The notes below the pieces were generated by a model. It had not been told where the DNA came from, ran no database searches, and worked only from the letters and a program-made list of their open reading frames with translations. A DNA stretch of 64,000 nt from NCBI GenBank assembly GCA_947474005.1, contig CANJHI010000005.1, forward strand, positions 1 through 64,000, read 5' to 3'. The translations under genes and the position numbers were made by a program. Shown here one piece after another: positions 36,619 through 45,028 of the stretch (the stretch's first letter is position 1; every line of letters begins with the position of its first letter). Source of the DNA: Alphaproteobacteria bacterium. Lineage in GTDB: Bacteria > Pseudomonadota > Alphaproteobacteria > Reyranellales > Reyranellaceae.

Positions 36619-37208
36619 CCACCCTTTCCGGTTCCGTTGGCGGGGTTGCCGCCGAGCAATATCTTCGCCCGCTCCGTCTTCGCCTCATAGAAAGTGTAGG
36701 AGAGCGTGACGGTGCGGACGTTGTCGTAGCGCCGATCCTTGTCCATCTCGGGATCGACGAAAAATACCACCGGCATGTCGAGCGACTGGCCGGGCTTCAG
36801 CAACTGCTCGGTGAAGCAGAAGCATTGCAGCTTGTTGAACCACGGACCCGCGGGCTCGGGCGTCACGTTGTACACCGACGTGCCGACGATCGGCCGCTGC
36901 GAGACGTTGGTCACGCGATAATGGACCAGCCGCTCCTCGCCGAGGCGCACCTTGACCTCGCGCTCCAGCGGCTCGAAGCGCCAGGGCAGGTTGGGATCGA
37001 CGTTGGAATCGAAGCGGACCTTGACGGTGCGATCGAGCAGCGGTCGCTCGCCCTGCTGGGCCACGACCGGCGTGCCACCGAAGCCGGTGGTGCGGCAGAA
37101 CAGGTCGTAAAGCGGCGAGGAAGCATAGGCGAGACCGACCATGCCGACCGTGACGGCGATCAGCCACCCCGCGAGCCGGGCGTTCTTGCGGCCGGCGTCA
37201 GCGCTCAT
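36615..37208 (-). CDS. ctaG: Cytochrome c oxidase assembly protein CtaG/Cox11
   Basis: Membrane-anchored periplasmic copper chaperone that delivers Cu to the CuB site of subunit I. The 197-residue protein has one N-terminal helix (LAGWLIAVTVGMVGLAYA), then SSPLYDLFCRTTGFGGT and the copper-binding motif CFCF at 129-132 (LQCFCFTEQ), with the later VVFFVDPE segment. ATG 37208 overlaps the stop of the small CoxF-like gene, and its stop overlaps ctaE. A longer frame upstream runs through that gene and ctaB and is rejected. Confidence 0.96.
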   Translation of the reverse strand: MSADAGRKNARLAGWLIAVTVGMVGLAYASSPLYDLFCRTTGFGGTPVVAQQGERPLLDRTVKVRFDSNVDPNLPWRFEPLEREVKVRLGEERLVHYRVTNVSQRPIVGTSVYNVTPEPAGPWFNKLQCFCFTEQLLKPGQSLDMPVVFFVDPEMDKDRRYDNVRTVTLSYTFYEAKTERAKILLGGNPANGTGKGG

Positions 37209-37357
37209 GCCTTGTCTCCCATCCGCACGATGGTGAGGGCGAAGAACAGCACGACCATCACGATCAGGAATCCGGCCACGACCAGATTCTTGCCGCGCTG
37301 GCGGCGGTGCAGATCGGTGTCGCCGGGGCGGCGGTCTTCGACCATGGCCTCGCTCAT
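37205..37357 (-). CDS. CoxF-like 50-residue membrane protein
   Basis: A short gene between ctaB and ctaG that encodes 50 residues: a charged N-terminus (SEAMVEDRRPGDTDLHRRQR), one transmembrane helix (LVVAGFLIVMVVLFFALTIV) and the end RMGDKA. ATG 37357 overlaps the ctaB stop and its TGA overlaps the ctaG ATG, so both junctions are ATGA, strong evidence that it is translated. Single-helix proteins of this size at this site are known in alphaproteobacterial oxidase clusters (coxF); its role in assembly is presumed. It is easily missed because of its length. Confidence 0.85.
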   Translation of the reverse strand: MSEAMVEDRRPGDTDLHRRQRGKNLVVAGFLIVMVVLFFALTIVRMGDKA

Positions 37358-38298
37358 CCGACGAGATGCTCAAGGAGCCGCCCGACGAGCCGGTCGAGCG
37401 GCAGGGCCGCGAACAGGACCGCAAGATAGAGCAGCGAGAAGCGGAACATGCGGCGCGCCGCGCCGAAGGCCGTCACGTCGTCGGCGGTGCGCCAGACGGC
37501 AACGGCATGGCCGATGAACACCACGGACAACGTCAACGCAACGGCCGCGTACGCCCAGCCAACGGCACCCAGCAGCGTGGGCGCCAGCGCCACCGGCGTC
37601 AGGATCAGCGTATAAATCAGCATCTGCCGCTTGGTCTCGCGCGGACCGGCGACGACCGGCAGCATCGGCACGCCGGCGTTGCGGTAGTCGTCGCTGCGAT
37701 AGAGCGCCAGTGCCCAGAAGTGCGGCGGGGTCCACAGGAAGATCAGCAGGAAAAGCGCAATGCCCACCGCCGAGACGTCGCCGGTGGCGGCGGCCCAGCC
37801 GATCATCGGCGGGAAGGCGCCGGCAGCGCCGCCGATCACGATGTTCTGCGGCGTGCGGCGCTTCAGCCAGATCGTGTAGACGAAGACGTAGAACAGGATG
37901 GCCGCCGTCAGTAGTGCCGCAGCGACCAGATTGGTCGCCACCGCCATCAGCAGGACGGAGAAGATCGACAGCAGCACGCCCAGGCCCAGCGCATCGTCAG
38001 GCGCCACCCGGCCGGCCGGCAGCGGCCGGTTGCGCGTACGCGCCATCAGGGCGTCGAGGTCGCGCTCGTACCACATGTTTATGGCGCCGGCGGCGCCGGA
38101 CCCCAGCGCGATCGCCAGCACCGCGAGTGCGGCGGTAAAGGGATGGATATGGGTCGGCGCGATCAGCACGCCGACGAGGCCGGTGAAGACGACCAGCGAC
38201 ATCACGCGCGGCTTCAGCAGATCGACGTAGTCGCGCACGCGTGCGGGCGCGGCGACGCCATCGATGCTGCCTGTGAAAGTGTGTGCGGTGTCGCTCAT
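37354..38298 (-). CDS. ctaB: Protohaem IX farnesyltransferase
   Basis: UbiA-family prenyltransferase that converts haem b to haem o, precursor of haem a for the oxidase. The 314-residue protein has about nine membrane helices. The first Asp-rich motif is in NMWYERDLDALMARTRNRPLP (landmarks YERDLDALM and RTRNRPLP), and the second is in ALALYRSDDYRNAGVPMLPVV. ATG 38298. It follows ctaD after 60 bp and overlaps the CoxF-like gene. CtaA, which makes haem a from haem o, is not in this window. Confidence 0.96.
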   Translation of the reverse strand: MSDTAHTFTGSIDGVAAPARVRDYVDLLKPRVMSLVVFTGLVGVLIAPTHIHPFTAALAVLAIALGSGAAGAINMWYERDLDALMARTRNRPLPAGRVAPDDALGLGVLLSIFSVLLMAVATNLVAAALLTAAILFYVFVYTIWLKRRTPQNIVIGGAAGAFPPMIGWAAATGDVSAVGIALFLLIFLWTPPHFWALALYRSDDYRNAGVPMLPVVAGPRETKRQMLIYTLILTPVALAPTLLGAVGWAYAAVALTLSVVFIGHAVAVWRTADDVTAFGAARRMFRFSLLYLAVLFAALPLDRLVGRLLEHLVG

Positions 38299-38358
38299 GA
38301 GCCTTTCAAGGCGAAGGCGCCTCCCTCTGATTCTTTGGGGGGCGCCTCCGCTCCAGTC

Positions 38359-40002
38359 CTAGTGGTGTGCCGTCGGAGAGATGTGCGGCAGCTCCTCGAA
38401 CGTGTGGAACGGCGGCGGTGAATCCACCGTCCATTCCAGCGTCGTGGCGCCCTCACCCCAGTAGTTGGCGCCGACCTTGCGGCCGTACATCATTCCGCCG
38501 AACACCACGAAGACCAGCCAGAAGATCGTGGCGCCGAAGGAGAGGAATGCGCCCATCGACGAGACGTAATTCCAATGCGACATCGCGTCGGGATAGTCGA
38601 CGTAATGGCGCGGCATGCCGGCGAGGCCGGAGAAGTGCATCGGAAAGAACGTCAGGTTCACGCCGATGAAGGTGGCCCAGAAATGCACCTGGCCGGCCCA
38701 TTCCGGATACTGCCGGCCCGTCATCTTTCCGAACCAGTAGTAGAAGCCCGCGAACATGCCGAACACCGCGCCGAGCGACAGCACGTAATGGAAGTGCGCG
38801 ATCACGTAGTAGGTGTTGTGCAGCGCGTAGTCGACGCCGGCATTGGCCAGCACGACACCGGTGACGCCGCCCACGGTGAACAGGAAGATGAAGCCGATCG
38901 CCCACAGCATCGGCACTTCGAGCCTGATCGAGCCGCCCCACATGGTGGCGATCCAGCTGAAGATCTTCACGCCTGTCGGCACCGCGATCACCATTGTCGC
39001 CGCCACGAAGTAGGCGCGCGTGTCGACGTCCATGCCGACCGTGTACATGTGGTGCGCCCACACGACGAAGCCCACGACGCCGATCGCCACCATCGCATAG
39101 GCCATTCCGAGGTAGCCGAAGATCGGCTTCTTCGAGAAGGTCGAGATGATGTGGCTCACGATGCCGAAGGCCGGCAGGATCATGATGTAGACCTCGGGAT
39201 GGCCGAAGAACCAGAAGAGGTGCAGGAACAGCGTCGGGTCGCCGCCGCCGGCCGGATCGAAGAAGTGGGTGCCGAAATTGCGGTCGGTCAGCAGCATGGT
39301 GATGGCGCCGGCCAGCACCGGCAGGGCCAGCAGCAGCAGGAACGCCGTCACCAGGATAGACCAGGCGAACAGCGGCATGCGGTGCAGCGTCATGCCCGGC
39401 GCGCGCATGTTCAGGATCGTGGTGATGAAGTTGATGGCGCCCAGGATCGAGGACGCGCCGGCAATGTGCAGCGAGAAGATGGCGAGATCCATGCCCGCCC
39501 CCTGTTGCACGGAGAGCGGCACGTAGATCGTCCATCCGGTGCCGACACCGCCGCCGATCAGGGCCGAGAGCAGCAGCAGCAGGAAGGCCGGCGGCAGCAG
39601 CCAGAAGCTGATGTTGTTCATGCGCGGGAACGCCATGTCGGGCGCCCCGATCATCAGCGGCACGAACCAGTTGCCGAAGCCGCCGATCAGGCCGGGCATC
39701 ACGACGAAGAACACCATGATCAGGCCGTGGGCCGTGACGATCGTGTTCCAGAAATGACCGTCCGGCGTGCCGTCGGGGCCCTTGAAGAACTGCACGCCCG
39801 GCTGCAGCAACTCGAGCCGCATGTAGACCGAGAAGGACGCGCCGATCAGGGCGGCGAAGATCGAAAACACCAGGTACATCGTGCCGATGTCCTTGTGATT
39901 CGTGCTGTAGACGTAGCGACGCCAACCGGTCGGGGTGTGGTGGTCGTCGTGCCCATGCTGATGAGCGTCGTGGTCGTGAGAGGCGCCGTGCGCGGTGGCC
40001 AT
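38359..40002 (-). CDS. ctaD: Cytochrome c oxidase subunit I
   Basis: Catalytic subunit of aa3-type oxidase with haem a, haem a3 and CuB. The 547-residue protein has twelve membrane helices. Diagnostic stretches are [14 protein letters not shown] near the N-terminus, [21 protein letters not shown], the CuB/His-Tyr cross-link motif [37 protein letters not shown], and the double-His haem region [17 protein letters not shown] His-rich N-terminal tail ([18 protein letters not shown]) may bind metal. ATG 40002. It lies 24 bp downstream of ctaC. Confidence 0.98.
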   Translation of the reverse strand: MATAHGASHDHDAHQHGHDDHHTPTGWRRYVYSTNHKDIGTMYLVFSIFAALIGASFSVYMRLELLQPGVQFFKGPDGTPDGHFWNTIVTAHGLIMVFFVVMPGLIGGFGNWFVPLMIGAPDMAFPRMNNISFWLLPPAFLLLLLSALIGGGVGTGWTIYVPLSVQQGAGMDLAIFSLHIAGASSILGAINFITTILNMRAPGMTLHRMPLFAWSILVTAFLLLLALPVLAGAITMLLTDRNFGTHFFDPAGGGDPTLFLHLFWFFGHPEVYIMILPAFGIVSHIISTFSKKPIFGYLGMAYAMVAIGVVGFVVWAHHMYTVGMDVDTRAYFVAATMVIAVPTGVKIFSWIATMWGGSIRLEVPMLWAIGFIFLFTVGGVTGVVLANAGVDYALHNTYYVIAHFHYVLSLGAVFGMFAGFYYWFGKMTGRQYPEWAGQVHFWATFIGVNLTFFPMHFSGLAGMPRHYVDYPDAMSHWNYVSSMGAFLSFGATIFWLVFVVFGGMMYGRKVGANYWGEGATTLEWTVDSPPPFHTFEELPHISPTAHH

Positions 40003-40026
40003 TATCGAGTCTCCTGCGGAGAGCGC

Positions 40027-40890
40027 TTAGCGGTTGGCGGGAGCGGTGGCGGAAGCGACGTCGGTCGCGGGCAGCAGCCCCGCCGACTTCTTCTTCTGCT
40101 CAACCCACTTGTCGAAGTCGGGCTTGGAAACGGCGCGGACTGCAATCGGCATGTACGAGTGGTTGTTGCCGCAGATCTGCGAGCACTGGCCGAAGTAGTA
40201 GCCTTCCTTGGTGACGTTGATCCAACCCTCGTTGAGACGGCCGGGGATCACGGTCTTCTTGATGCCGAAGCCGGGAACGGTCCAGCCGTGCATGCTGTCG
40301 GCCGCCGTGCCGACGATCCGGATCACGGTGCCGACCGGAACCACCATCTCATCGTCCACCGCCATCATGCGGGGCTGGCTGGGCTTCAGCTTGACGCGAT
40401 CGGCCTCGCTCAGGATGCGACTTTCGACGACGATGCCGCCCTGGTCGGGATAGTCATAGGACCAGTACCACTGGTGGCCGGTCACCTTGATCGTCATGGC
40501 CGCGTCGACCGCCTTGTCGCCGTAATAGAGCAGGCGAAACGACGGGATGGCGATCACGACGAGAATGAGGATCGGAATGATCGTCCAGGCAATCTCGAGG
40601 AACGTGTTGTGCGTGGTGGCGGTCGGTGTCGGGTTGCGCGAGGCGTGGAAACGCCACATCGCGTAAAGCAGGAGAAACGCCACGAAAACGGAGATCACCG
40701 TGATGATCACCAGCAGGATGTCGTGCAGCTGCTCGACCTTGACCATCAACGGCGTATAGGGCGCCGGAAAATCCATCTGCCATTCGTGCGGCACGCCGAT
40801 AACCGGCTGTGCGCTGGCGCTACCCGCGACGCCAAGTCCCGCGATCGCCGACAGAACTCCAAGAATGCCCCACACGCGCTTGCCGATCAT
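40027..40890 (-). CDS. ctaC: Cytochrome c oxidase subunit II
   Basis: Electron-entry subunit with the binuclear CuA centre in a periplasmic cupredoxin domain. The 287-residue protein has a signal peptide (cut near ASA-QP, residue 27), two membrane helices and the CuA ligands His201 (DSMHGW), Cys236 and Cys240 (FGQCSQICG), His244 and Met247 (NNHSYMP). Gln238 stands where most aa3 oxidases have a Glu that links CuA to the Mg site (CSELCG); the codon is CAG. The aromatic patch GHQWYWSYDY is intact. It heads the oxidase operon; the leader holds a perfect palindrome. Confidence 0.97.
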   Translation of the reverse strand: MIGKRVWGILGVLSAIAGLGVAGSASAQPVIGVPHEWQMDFPAPYTPLMVKVEQLHDILLVIITVISVFVAFLLLYAMWRFHASRNPTPTATTHNTFLEIAWTIIPILILVVIAIPSFRLLYYGDKAVDAAMTIKVTGHQWYWSYDYPDQGGIVVESRILSEADRVKLKPSQPRMMAVDDEMVVPVGTVIRIVGTAADSMHGWTVPGFGIKKTVIPGRLNEGWINVTKEGYYFGQCSQICGNNHSYMPIAVRAVSKPDFDKWVEQKKKSAGLLPATDVASATAPANR

Positions 40891-41193
40891 GCATCCGTCC
40901 CCTCAGCGGTCCCGAATCTCGCGAGATTCCGAACCGCAAAATCCCCCGCAATTCACAGCGGTTAGTACCAGATATAGCTCTGGCAGGTAACGGGTTTTCA
41001 CCCCTACTCGGTATGTGGCGGCCGGTCGCAGTTGCCCGCCCGAAGCGGTGGATATCGCTTCGCGATGCGGCTGCTTGTGGACCGTCCCGGCCACCGTCCT
41101 GGCCACCATCCTGGCCCTTGTGTTTCGGATACCTGCCAGTAATGTCCGCGCGCCCGCCATATCAAGGGCGCGGCTCAACTCGAGGATTTCGTC
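40891..41193. promoter_or_regulatory. Divergent intergenic region with 16-bp palindrome 40914-40929
   Basis: This 303-bp gap separates ctaC (minus) from the cyclophilin gene (plus) and must hold both promoters. A perfect palindrome GAATCTCG-CGAGATTC spans 40914-40929, only 24 bp before the ctaC start, so it lies in the leader or overlaps the promoter. Near the other end, a short imperfect 12-bp tandem repeat (CTGGCCACCATC type) occurs at 41087-41117. No gene is visible. Confidence 0.45.
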
Positions 41194-41739
41194 ATGCGTT
41201 TGGCGCTGACGCCGATTTTTGTCGCTGTCTTTCTCATGTTCGCAGGAGCGAGCTTCGCCATGGACAAGGAAAACACCCTCTACATCGACCTCAAGGACGG
41301 CCGCGTCGTTATCGAGATGCGCCCCGACCTCGCGCCCAAGCATGTCGCGCAGATCAAGAAGCTGGCGCGCGAAGGCAAGTACGACGGCGTCGTCTTCCAT
41401 CGCGTCATCGAGGGCTTCATGGCCCAGACCGGCGACCCCCAGGGCACCGGCAGCGGCGGCATGGGCGAGCTGCTGCCCGCCGAGTTCTCCAAGGAGCCGC
41501 ATGTCCGCGGCACCGTCTCGATGGCCCGCACCAGCGACCCCAACAGCGCGCGCAGCCAGTTCTTCATCGTGTTCAAGGACTCGAACTTCCTCGACGGCCA
41601 GTACACCGTGTGGGGCAAGGTGACCTCGGGCATGGAGTTCGTCGACAAGATCAAGCGCGGCGCCGGCCAGGGCGGCACCGTCCCGGCCCCCGCCGACAAG
41701 ATGATCAAGGTCCAGGTCGCCGCCGACGCGAAGAGCTAG
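41194..41739 (+). CDS. Periplasmic cyclophilin-type peptidyl-prolyl isomerase
   Basis: Catalyses cis-trans isomerisation at proline in exported proteins. The 181-residue protein has a Sec signal peptide (MRLALTPIFVAVFLMFAGASFA, cut near residue 22) and a single cyclophilin domain. Active-site landmarks are YDGVVFHRVIEGFMAQTGDPQGTG (landmarks FHRVIEGFMAQTGD), the RGTVSMART segment and SQFFIVF. It resembles the PpiA/PpiB group. ATG 41194. It is a single-gene unit followed by a Rho-independent terminator. Confidence 0.94.
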   Translation: MRLALTPIFVAVFLMFAGASFAMDKENTLYIDLKDGRVVIEMRPDLAPKHVAQIKKLAREGKYDGVVFHRVIEGFMAQTGDPQGTGSGGMGELLPAEFSKEPHVRGTVSMARTSDPNSARSQFFIVFKDSNFLDGQYTVWGKVTSGMEFVDKIKRGAGQGGTVPAPADKMIKVQVAADAKS

Positions 41740-41813
41740 AGACCACCTTAGATTAGATGTCAGGATATGGTGTTAAGATACTGATATAACTGATAAATAT
41801 CTATAGACTTGAG

Positions 41814-41846
41814 ACGCCCGGTGAAGAAATCCACCGGGCGTTTGCT
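41814..41846 (+). terminator. Rho-independent terminator after the cyclophilin gene
   Basis: Perfect 10-bp stem ACGCCCGGTG (41814-41823) / CACCGGGCGT (41832-41841) with an 8-nt loop, followed by TTGCTT, 75 bp after the stop codon. The minus-strand side lacks a T-run, so it acts mainly on plus-strand transcripts. Confidence 0.75.
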
Positions 41847-41963
41847 TGAGGGCCGTACCACCCCAATGTAGGGAAAATCCTACCCTATTTCGGTTGAACC
41901 TGCAAATCTGTCTTCGCGACTCTGGACTGCCCACAGCGCATGGCTGTGACCAGCCGCTCCGGA

Positions 41964-42344
41964 TCAGGCCTCGCGCGTCACCGTGTGGTAGGCCTTCGAG
42001 ATGACCTGCCAGCGGCCGTCGACCTTGAGCAGGGTCAGGTAGTCGGTGAAGTAGCGCGGCGGGATCTGGCATTCGACCTTGGCGAAAGCCGTGGCCGGGC
42101 CGGAAAAGTCGATCGACACGATGCGATCGGCGCGCGGGCTGCCCTTGGATTTGGCCGACGGGCGGCTTTCCACCATCTTGAACCAGTCGGCGCGCGGCAT
42201 GTCGGCGGCCTTGCCGTCGCCGCCGGCGGCGTAGAGATGCGAGGCGGGGTGGAACGCCTCGCCCAGCTTCTTGGTGTCACCCTCGTGGAGCCCGTCGAAA
42301 TAGACTTGTAGGACCTTCTCGATCGCCGCGACGTCGGAACTCAT
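41964..42344 (-). CDS. NTF2-like (DUF4440/SnoaL-type) protein
   Basis: A 126-residue cone-shaped NTF2-fold protein. Features are an N-terminal helix (DVAAIEKVLQVYFDGLHEGDTKKLGEAFHP: landmarks VLQVYFDGLHEGD and LGEAFHP), a central strand IVSIDFSGPATAFAKVEC and the C-terminal YLTLLKVDGRWQVISKAYH. This is the form often called putative lumazine-binding or DUF4440; the ligand or activity is unknown. ATG 42344 is chosen because of AAGGAGAA seven bases upstream; a GTG at 42374 would add ten residues without support. The enoyl reductase gene ends 30 bp upstream on the same strand. Confidence 0.82.
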   Translation of the reverse strand: MSSDVAAIEKVLQVYFDGLHEGDTKKLGEAFHPASHLYAAGGDGKAADMPRADWFKMVESRPSAKSKGSPRADRIVSIDFSGPATAFAKVECQIPPRYFTDYLTLLKVDGRWQVISKAYHTVTREA

Positions 42345-42374
42345 CACTTCTTCTCCTTCGTTCAAATCGCCCAC

Positions 42375-43364
42375 TCAAATTGCCGAGTTGGGGCTCACCA
42401 GGATCTTGCCGTTGCGTCCGCCCTTGTCGGCGTGCGCCAGCGCCTCCTTGATCTTGTCGATTGGATAGACCGTGTCCACCGGTGCGCTGAGCTTGCCGGC
42501 CATGACCTGGCTCGCGAGATCGGCATAGATCGCACGGATCTTTTCAGGCGTGCGCTTGGCGAGGCCGCGCCCCAGCATGAAGCCTGTCAGGCGAACGCCG
42601 CGATAGATGAAGTTGGTGCGCCCGACCTTCGGGTCCTCGCCGCTCATCGAGCCGTAGTGGACGACCGTGCCGTCCGTGCCGACGCTCGCCACGATACGGC
42701 CAGTCGCGGCGCCGCCAATCGCCTCGACGCCGAGCTTGATGTTGGCGTCGCCGGTAGCCTTGGCGACCCGGGCCGGGAGGTCATCGCCATCGACGATCAC
42801 GACATCGGCGCCCAGCGCCTTCAGTTCATCGGCGAGATCGGCGCGGCGCACAACATTGACGGTGCGCAGGCCGCGTTGCTTGGCCAAAACGATGAGCAGT
42901 CGGCCGACGGCCGAATTGGCGACATTCTGGATCACCCAGTCGCCGGCCGCGAGGTCGACGAAGTCGGACAGCATGAGCTGCGCCGTCGGCGGATTGATCC
43001 GCACCATGGCGGCCTGCCGGAGATCGATGCCGGCCGGCAGCGGGATGGCATCGTCGCCCTTCACACGGCGGCGCTGGGTCCAGTTCTCGCGCTGCAGGTT
43101 GATGACCAGGTCGCCTTTTTTGACATGCGTCACTGCCGAGCCGACCGCCGTCACGCGACCGACACACTCCGCGCCCGGCGTCGCCGGCAGCGGCGGTTTT
43201 AGCCGGTAGCTTCCCCGGCAGAAGCCCATGTCGGCGGGGTTGATGGGAAAGGCCAACACATCGAAGACAACTTCGTCGGGGGCCGGGTCGCCGACGTCCG
43301 GCACCTCGGCGCAGCGTGCGACCTCCCAGGGCGTTCCGTAGCTGTCGAGCACCACCTGCTTCAC
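42375..43364 (-). CDS. MECR-like zinc-independent enoyl reductase (MDR superfamily)
   Basis: NADPH-dependent medium-chain dehydrogenase/reductase without structural zinc. The 329-residue product contains the stretch RINPPTAQLMLSDFVDLAAGDWVIQNVANSAVGRLLIVLAKQRGL-type pattern (landmarks NPPTAQLML, GDWVIQN, ANSAVG) that is characteristic of mitochondrial trans-2-enoyl-CoA/ACP reductase (MECR/Etr1). The cofactor pocket continues in RTVNVVRR. It may reduce 2-enoyl thioesters; related quinone reductases are an alternative. I chose GTG at 43364 with GGAGGAC upstream; an in-frame ATG at 43505 would add 47 residues of noise overlapping the divergent ATP-grasp start. Confidence 0.82.
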   Translation of the reverse strand: MKQVVLDSYGTPWEVARCAEVPDVGDPAPDEVVFDVLAFPINPADMGFCRGSYRLKPPLPATPGAECVGRVTAVGSAVTHVKKGDLVINLQRENWTQRRRVKGDDAIPLPAGIDLRQAAMVRINPPTAQLMLSDFVDLAAGDWVIQNVANSAVGRLLIVLAKQRGLRTVNVVRRADLADELKALGADVVIVDGDDLPARVAKATGDANIKLGVEAIGGAATGRIVASVGTDGTVVHYGSMSGEDPKVGRTNFIYRGVRLTGFMLGRGLAKRTPEKIRAIYADLASQVMAGKLSAPVDTVYPIDKIKEALAHADKGGRNGKILVSPNSAI

Positions 43365-43465
43365 GCCGTCCTCCGCGAGAATTTGCCCAGCCGCTTTGTT
43401 GGGGGGCCCACTTTGTTGGCCCGCCGATTGCTTATAAGGTGATTCGATAAGGGGTGAAATGCCGG

Positions 43466-44917
43466 ATGGCCGCCAAGGCATTTGACGAAATGAATTCCGG
43501 GACATCGGGCCCGGGAGGGACTGATTCGATCCGTGCGCCCTATCGCGGTGTCGCCAACTGGCTCGCGCGCACGTCGCCCGAGCGGGTGGCGGCGACGCGC
43601 CACGAAGTCGACCTGTTCTATCGCCGCCACGGCATCACCTTCGGCGCCTATGGCGCCGTCGACGGCCATGAGGCCACGATCCCCTTCGATATCATCCCGC
43701 GGGTCATGGCCTGGGACGAGTGGGAATACTTGCATAAAGGTCTGGTGCAGCGCGTGCAGGCGCTCAACGCCTTCCTCGCCGACGCCTACGGCGCACGGGA
43801 TATCTGCCGCGCCGGCGTGGTTCCCGAGAGCCAGATCCTGATGAACGGCGAGTTCGTGGCGATGGCGCAGGGCCTCGCCCTGCCCGGCGGCGTGCATGCC
43901 CACATCGCCGGCATCGATCTCGTGCGCGTCGGCGAAAAGGACTTTTACGTTCTCGAAGACAACGTCCGCACGCCCTCCGGCGTCTCCTACGTTCTGGAGA
44001 ATCGCGAAGTCATGATGCGGCTGGCACCCGAGCTGTTCTCGGCCATGCGGGTGTTGCCGGTCGCCAACTATTCCGAGGAACTCCTGGCGACACTGCGGTC
44101 GGTGTCGTTCAGCGACGATGCCGAGCCCAATGTGGTGCTGCTGACGCCGGGCCATTTCAACAGCGCCTATTTCGAGCATGCGTTCCTGGCCGACGAAATG
44201 GGCATCGAGCTGTGCGAGGGCGCCGACCTGTTCGTCGACGAGGGCCGCGTCTACATGCGCACCCCGCGCGGGCCGCAGCGAGTCGACGTCATCTACCGCC
44301 GCGTCGACGATGCCTTTCTCGATCCATTGGCGATGCGACCGGATTCCTTCCTCGGCGTCGCCGGCCTTTTGGGCGCGCTGCGCGCCGGCCGGGTCAACAT
44401 CGTGAACGCGCTCGGCAACGGCGTAGCCGACGACAAATCGACCTACACCTACGTTCCCGAGATGATCCGCTTCTATCTCGGCGAGGAGCCGATCCTCTCG
44501 AACGTGCCGACCTGGCGCTGCGACCGGCCCGATGATTTCAAGTATGTGCTCGAGCACCTGCCGGAGCTGGTCGTCAAGGAAGTGCATGGCTCCGGCGGCA
44601 AGGGCATGCTGGTCGGGCCGACCTCGAGCAAGGCCGAGATCGAATCCTTCGCCGACCTGGTGCGGGCGCGACCAGACAACTACATCGCCCAGCCGACCCT
44701 GGCGCTGTCCACCTGCCCGACCTTCGTCGGCCAGGGCGTGGCGCCGCGCCACGTCGATCTCCGCCCCTACGTGCTGTCGGGCCGCAAGGTGACCATCATC
44801 CCCGGCGGCCTCACGCGCGTGGCGCTGAAGGAAGGATCTCTGGTCGTCAATTCGAGCCAGGGCGGCGGCACCAAGGACACCTGGGTGCTCGCGCCTGAAG
44901 CCGGCTCGGGTGGTTAG
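43466..44917 (+). CDS. Circularly permuted ATP-grasp protein (COG2308 type)
   Basis: A 483-residue protein of the circularly permuted ATP-grasp amidoligase family, predicted to form amide bonds between small molecules or peptides. Landmarks are the N-terminal GITFGAYGAVDGHEATIPFDIIPRV (landmark PFDIIPRVM), NGEFVAMAQGLALPGGVH, VLEDNVRTPSGVSYVLENR, and the C-terminal half with VVKEVHGSGGKGMLVGP and SSQGGGTKDTWVL. Such proteins are typically encoded beside Alpha-E and transglutaminase-like genes, as here; no reaction has been established to my knowledge. The start is ATG 43466; a GTG at 43454 is possible. It is divergent from the enoyl reductase. Confidence 0.9.
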   Translation: MAAKAFDEMNSGTSGPGGTDSIRAPYRGVANWLARTSPERVAATRHEVDLFYRRHGITFGAYGAVDGHEATIPFDIIPRVMAWDEWEYLHKGLVQRVQALNAFLADAYGARDICRAGVVPESQILMNGEFVAMAQGLALPGGVHAHIAGIDLVRVGEKDFYVLEDNVRTPSGVSYVLENREVMMRLAPELFSAMRVLPVANYSEELLATLRSVSFSDDAEPNVVLLTPGHFNSAYFEHAFLADEMGIELCEGADLFVDEGRVYMRTPRGPQRVDVIYRRVDDAFLDPLAMRPDSFLGVAGLLGALRAGRVNIVNALGNGVADDKSTYTYVPEMIRFYLGEEPILSNVPTWRCDRPDDFKYVLEHLPELVVKEVHGSGGKGMLVGPTSSKAEIESFADLVRARPDNYIAQPTLALSTCPTFVGQGVAPRHVDLRPYVLSGRKVTIIPGGLTRVALKEGSLVVNSSQGGGTKDTWVLAPEAGSGG

Positions 44918-44935
44918 GTTCATGTGTCACTCGAC

Positions 44936-45008
44936 CATGAGCGCGCAGGATGCGCGCGGTCCGGAAGATCATGAGTCTTCTGGACCGCGAGCCTCCGGCT
45001 CGCTCATG
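44936..45008. repeat. 73-bp cruciform-like intergenic repeat
   Basis: Nested palindrome between the ATP-grasp and Alpha-E genes. Outer arms CATGAGCG (44936-44943) / CGCTCATG (45001-45008) are perfect. Inner arms GCGGTCCGGAAGA (44956-44968) / TCTTCTGGACCGC (44976-44988) match at 12 of 13. Small side hairpins lie between them. It looks like a mobile REP-type element inserted into an operon. Confidence 0.65.
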
Positions 45009-45028
45009 CACGAGTGGGCGGTGCAGCC

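Noticed and set aside
35740-38298. Possible frameshifts in the oxidase cluster because of extended frames upstream of ctaG
   Set aside because: The extension is explained by the short CoxF-like gene and ctaB in other frames; all junctions are clean 4-bp overlaps.
38575-40965. 796-codon plus-strand frame antisense to ctaD and ctaC
   Set aside because: Both oxidase genes on the minus strand are intact with all motifs; the plus-strand translation is the usual antisense low-complexity product.
43365-44923. 520-codon minus-strand frame covering the ATP-grasp gene
   Set aside because: Antisense shadow; the plus strand encodes a complete ATP-grasp protein.
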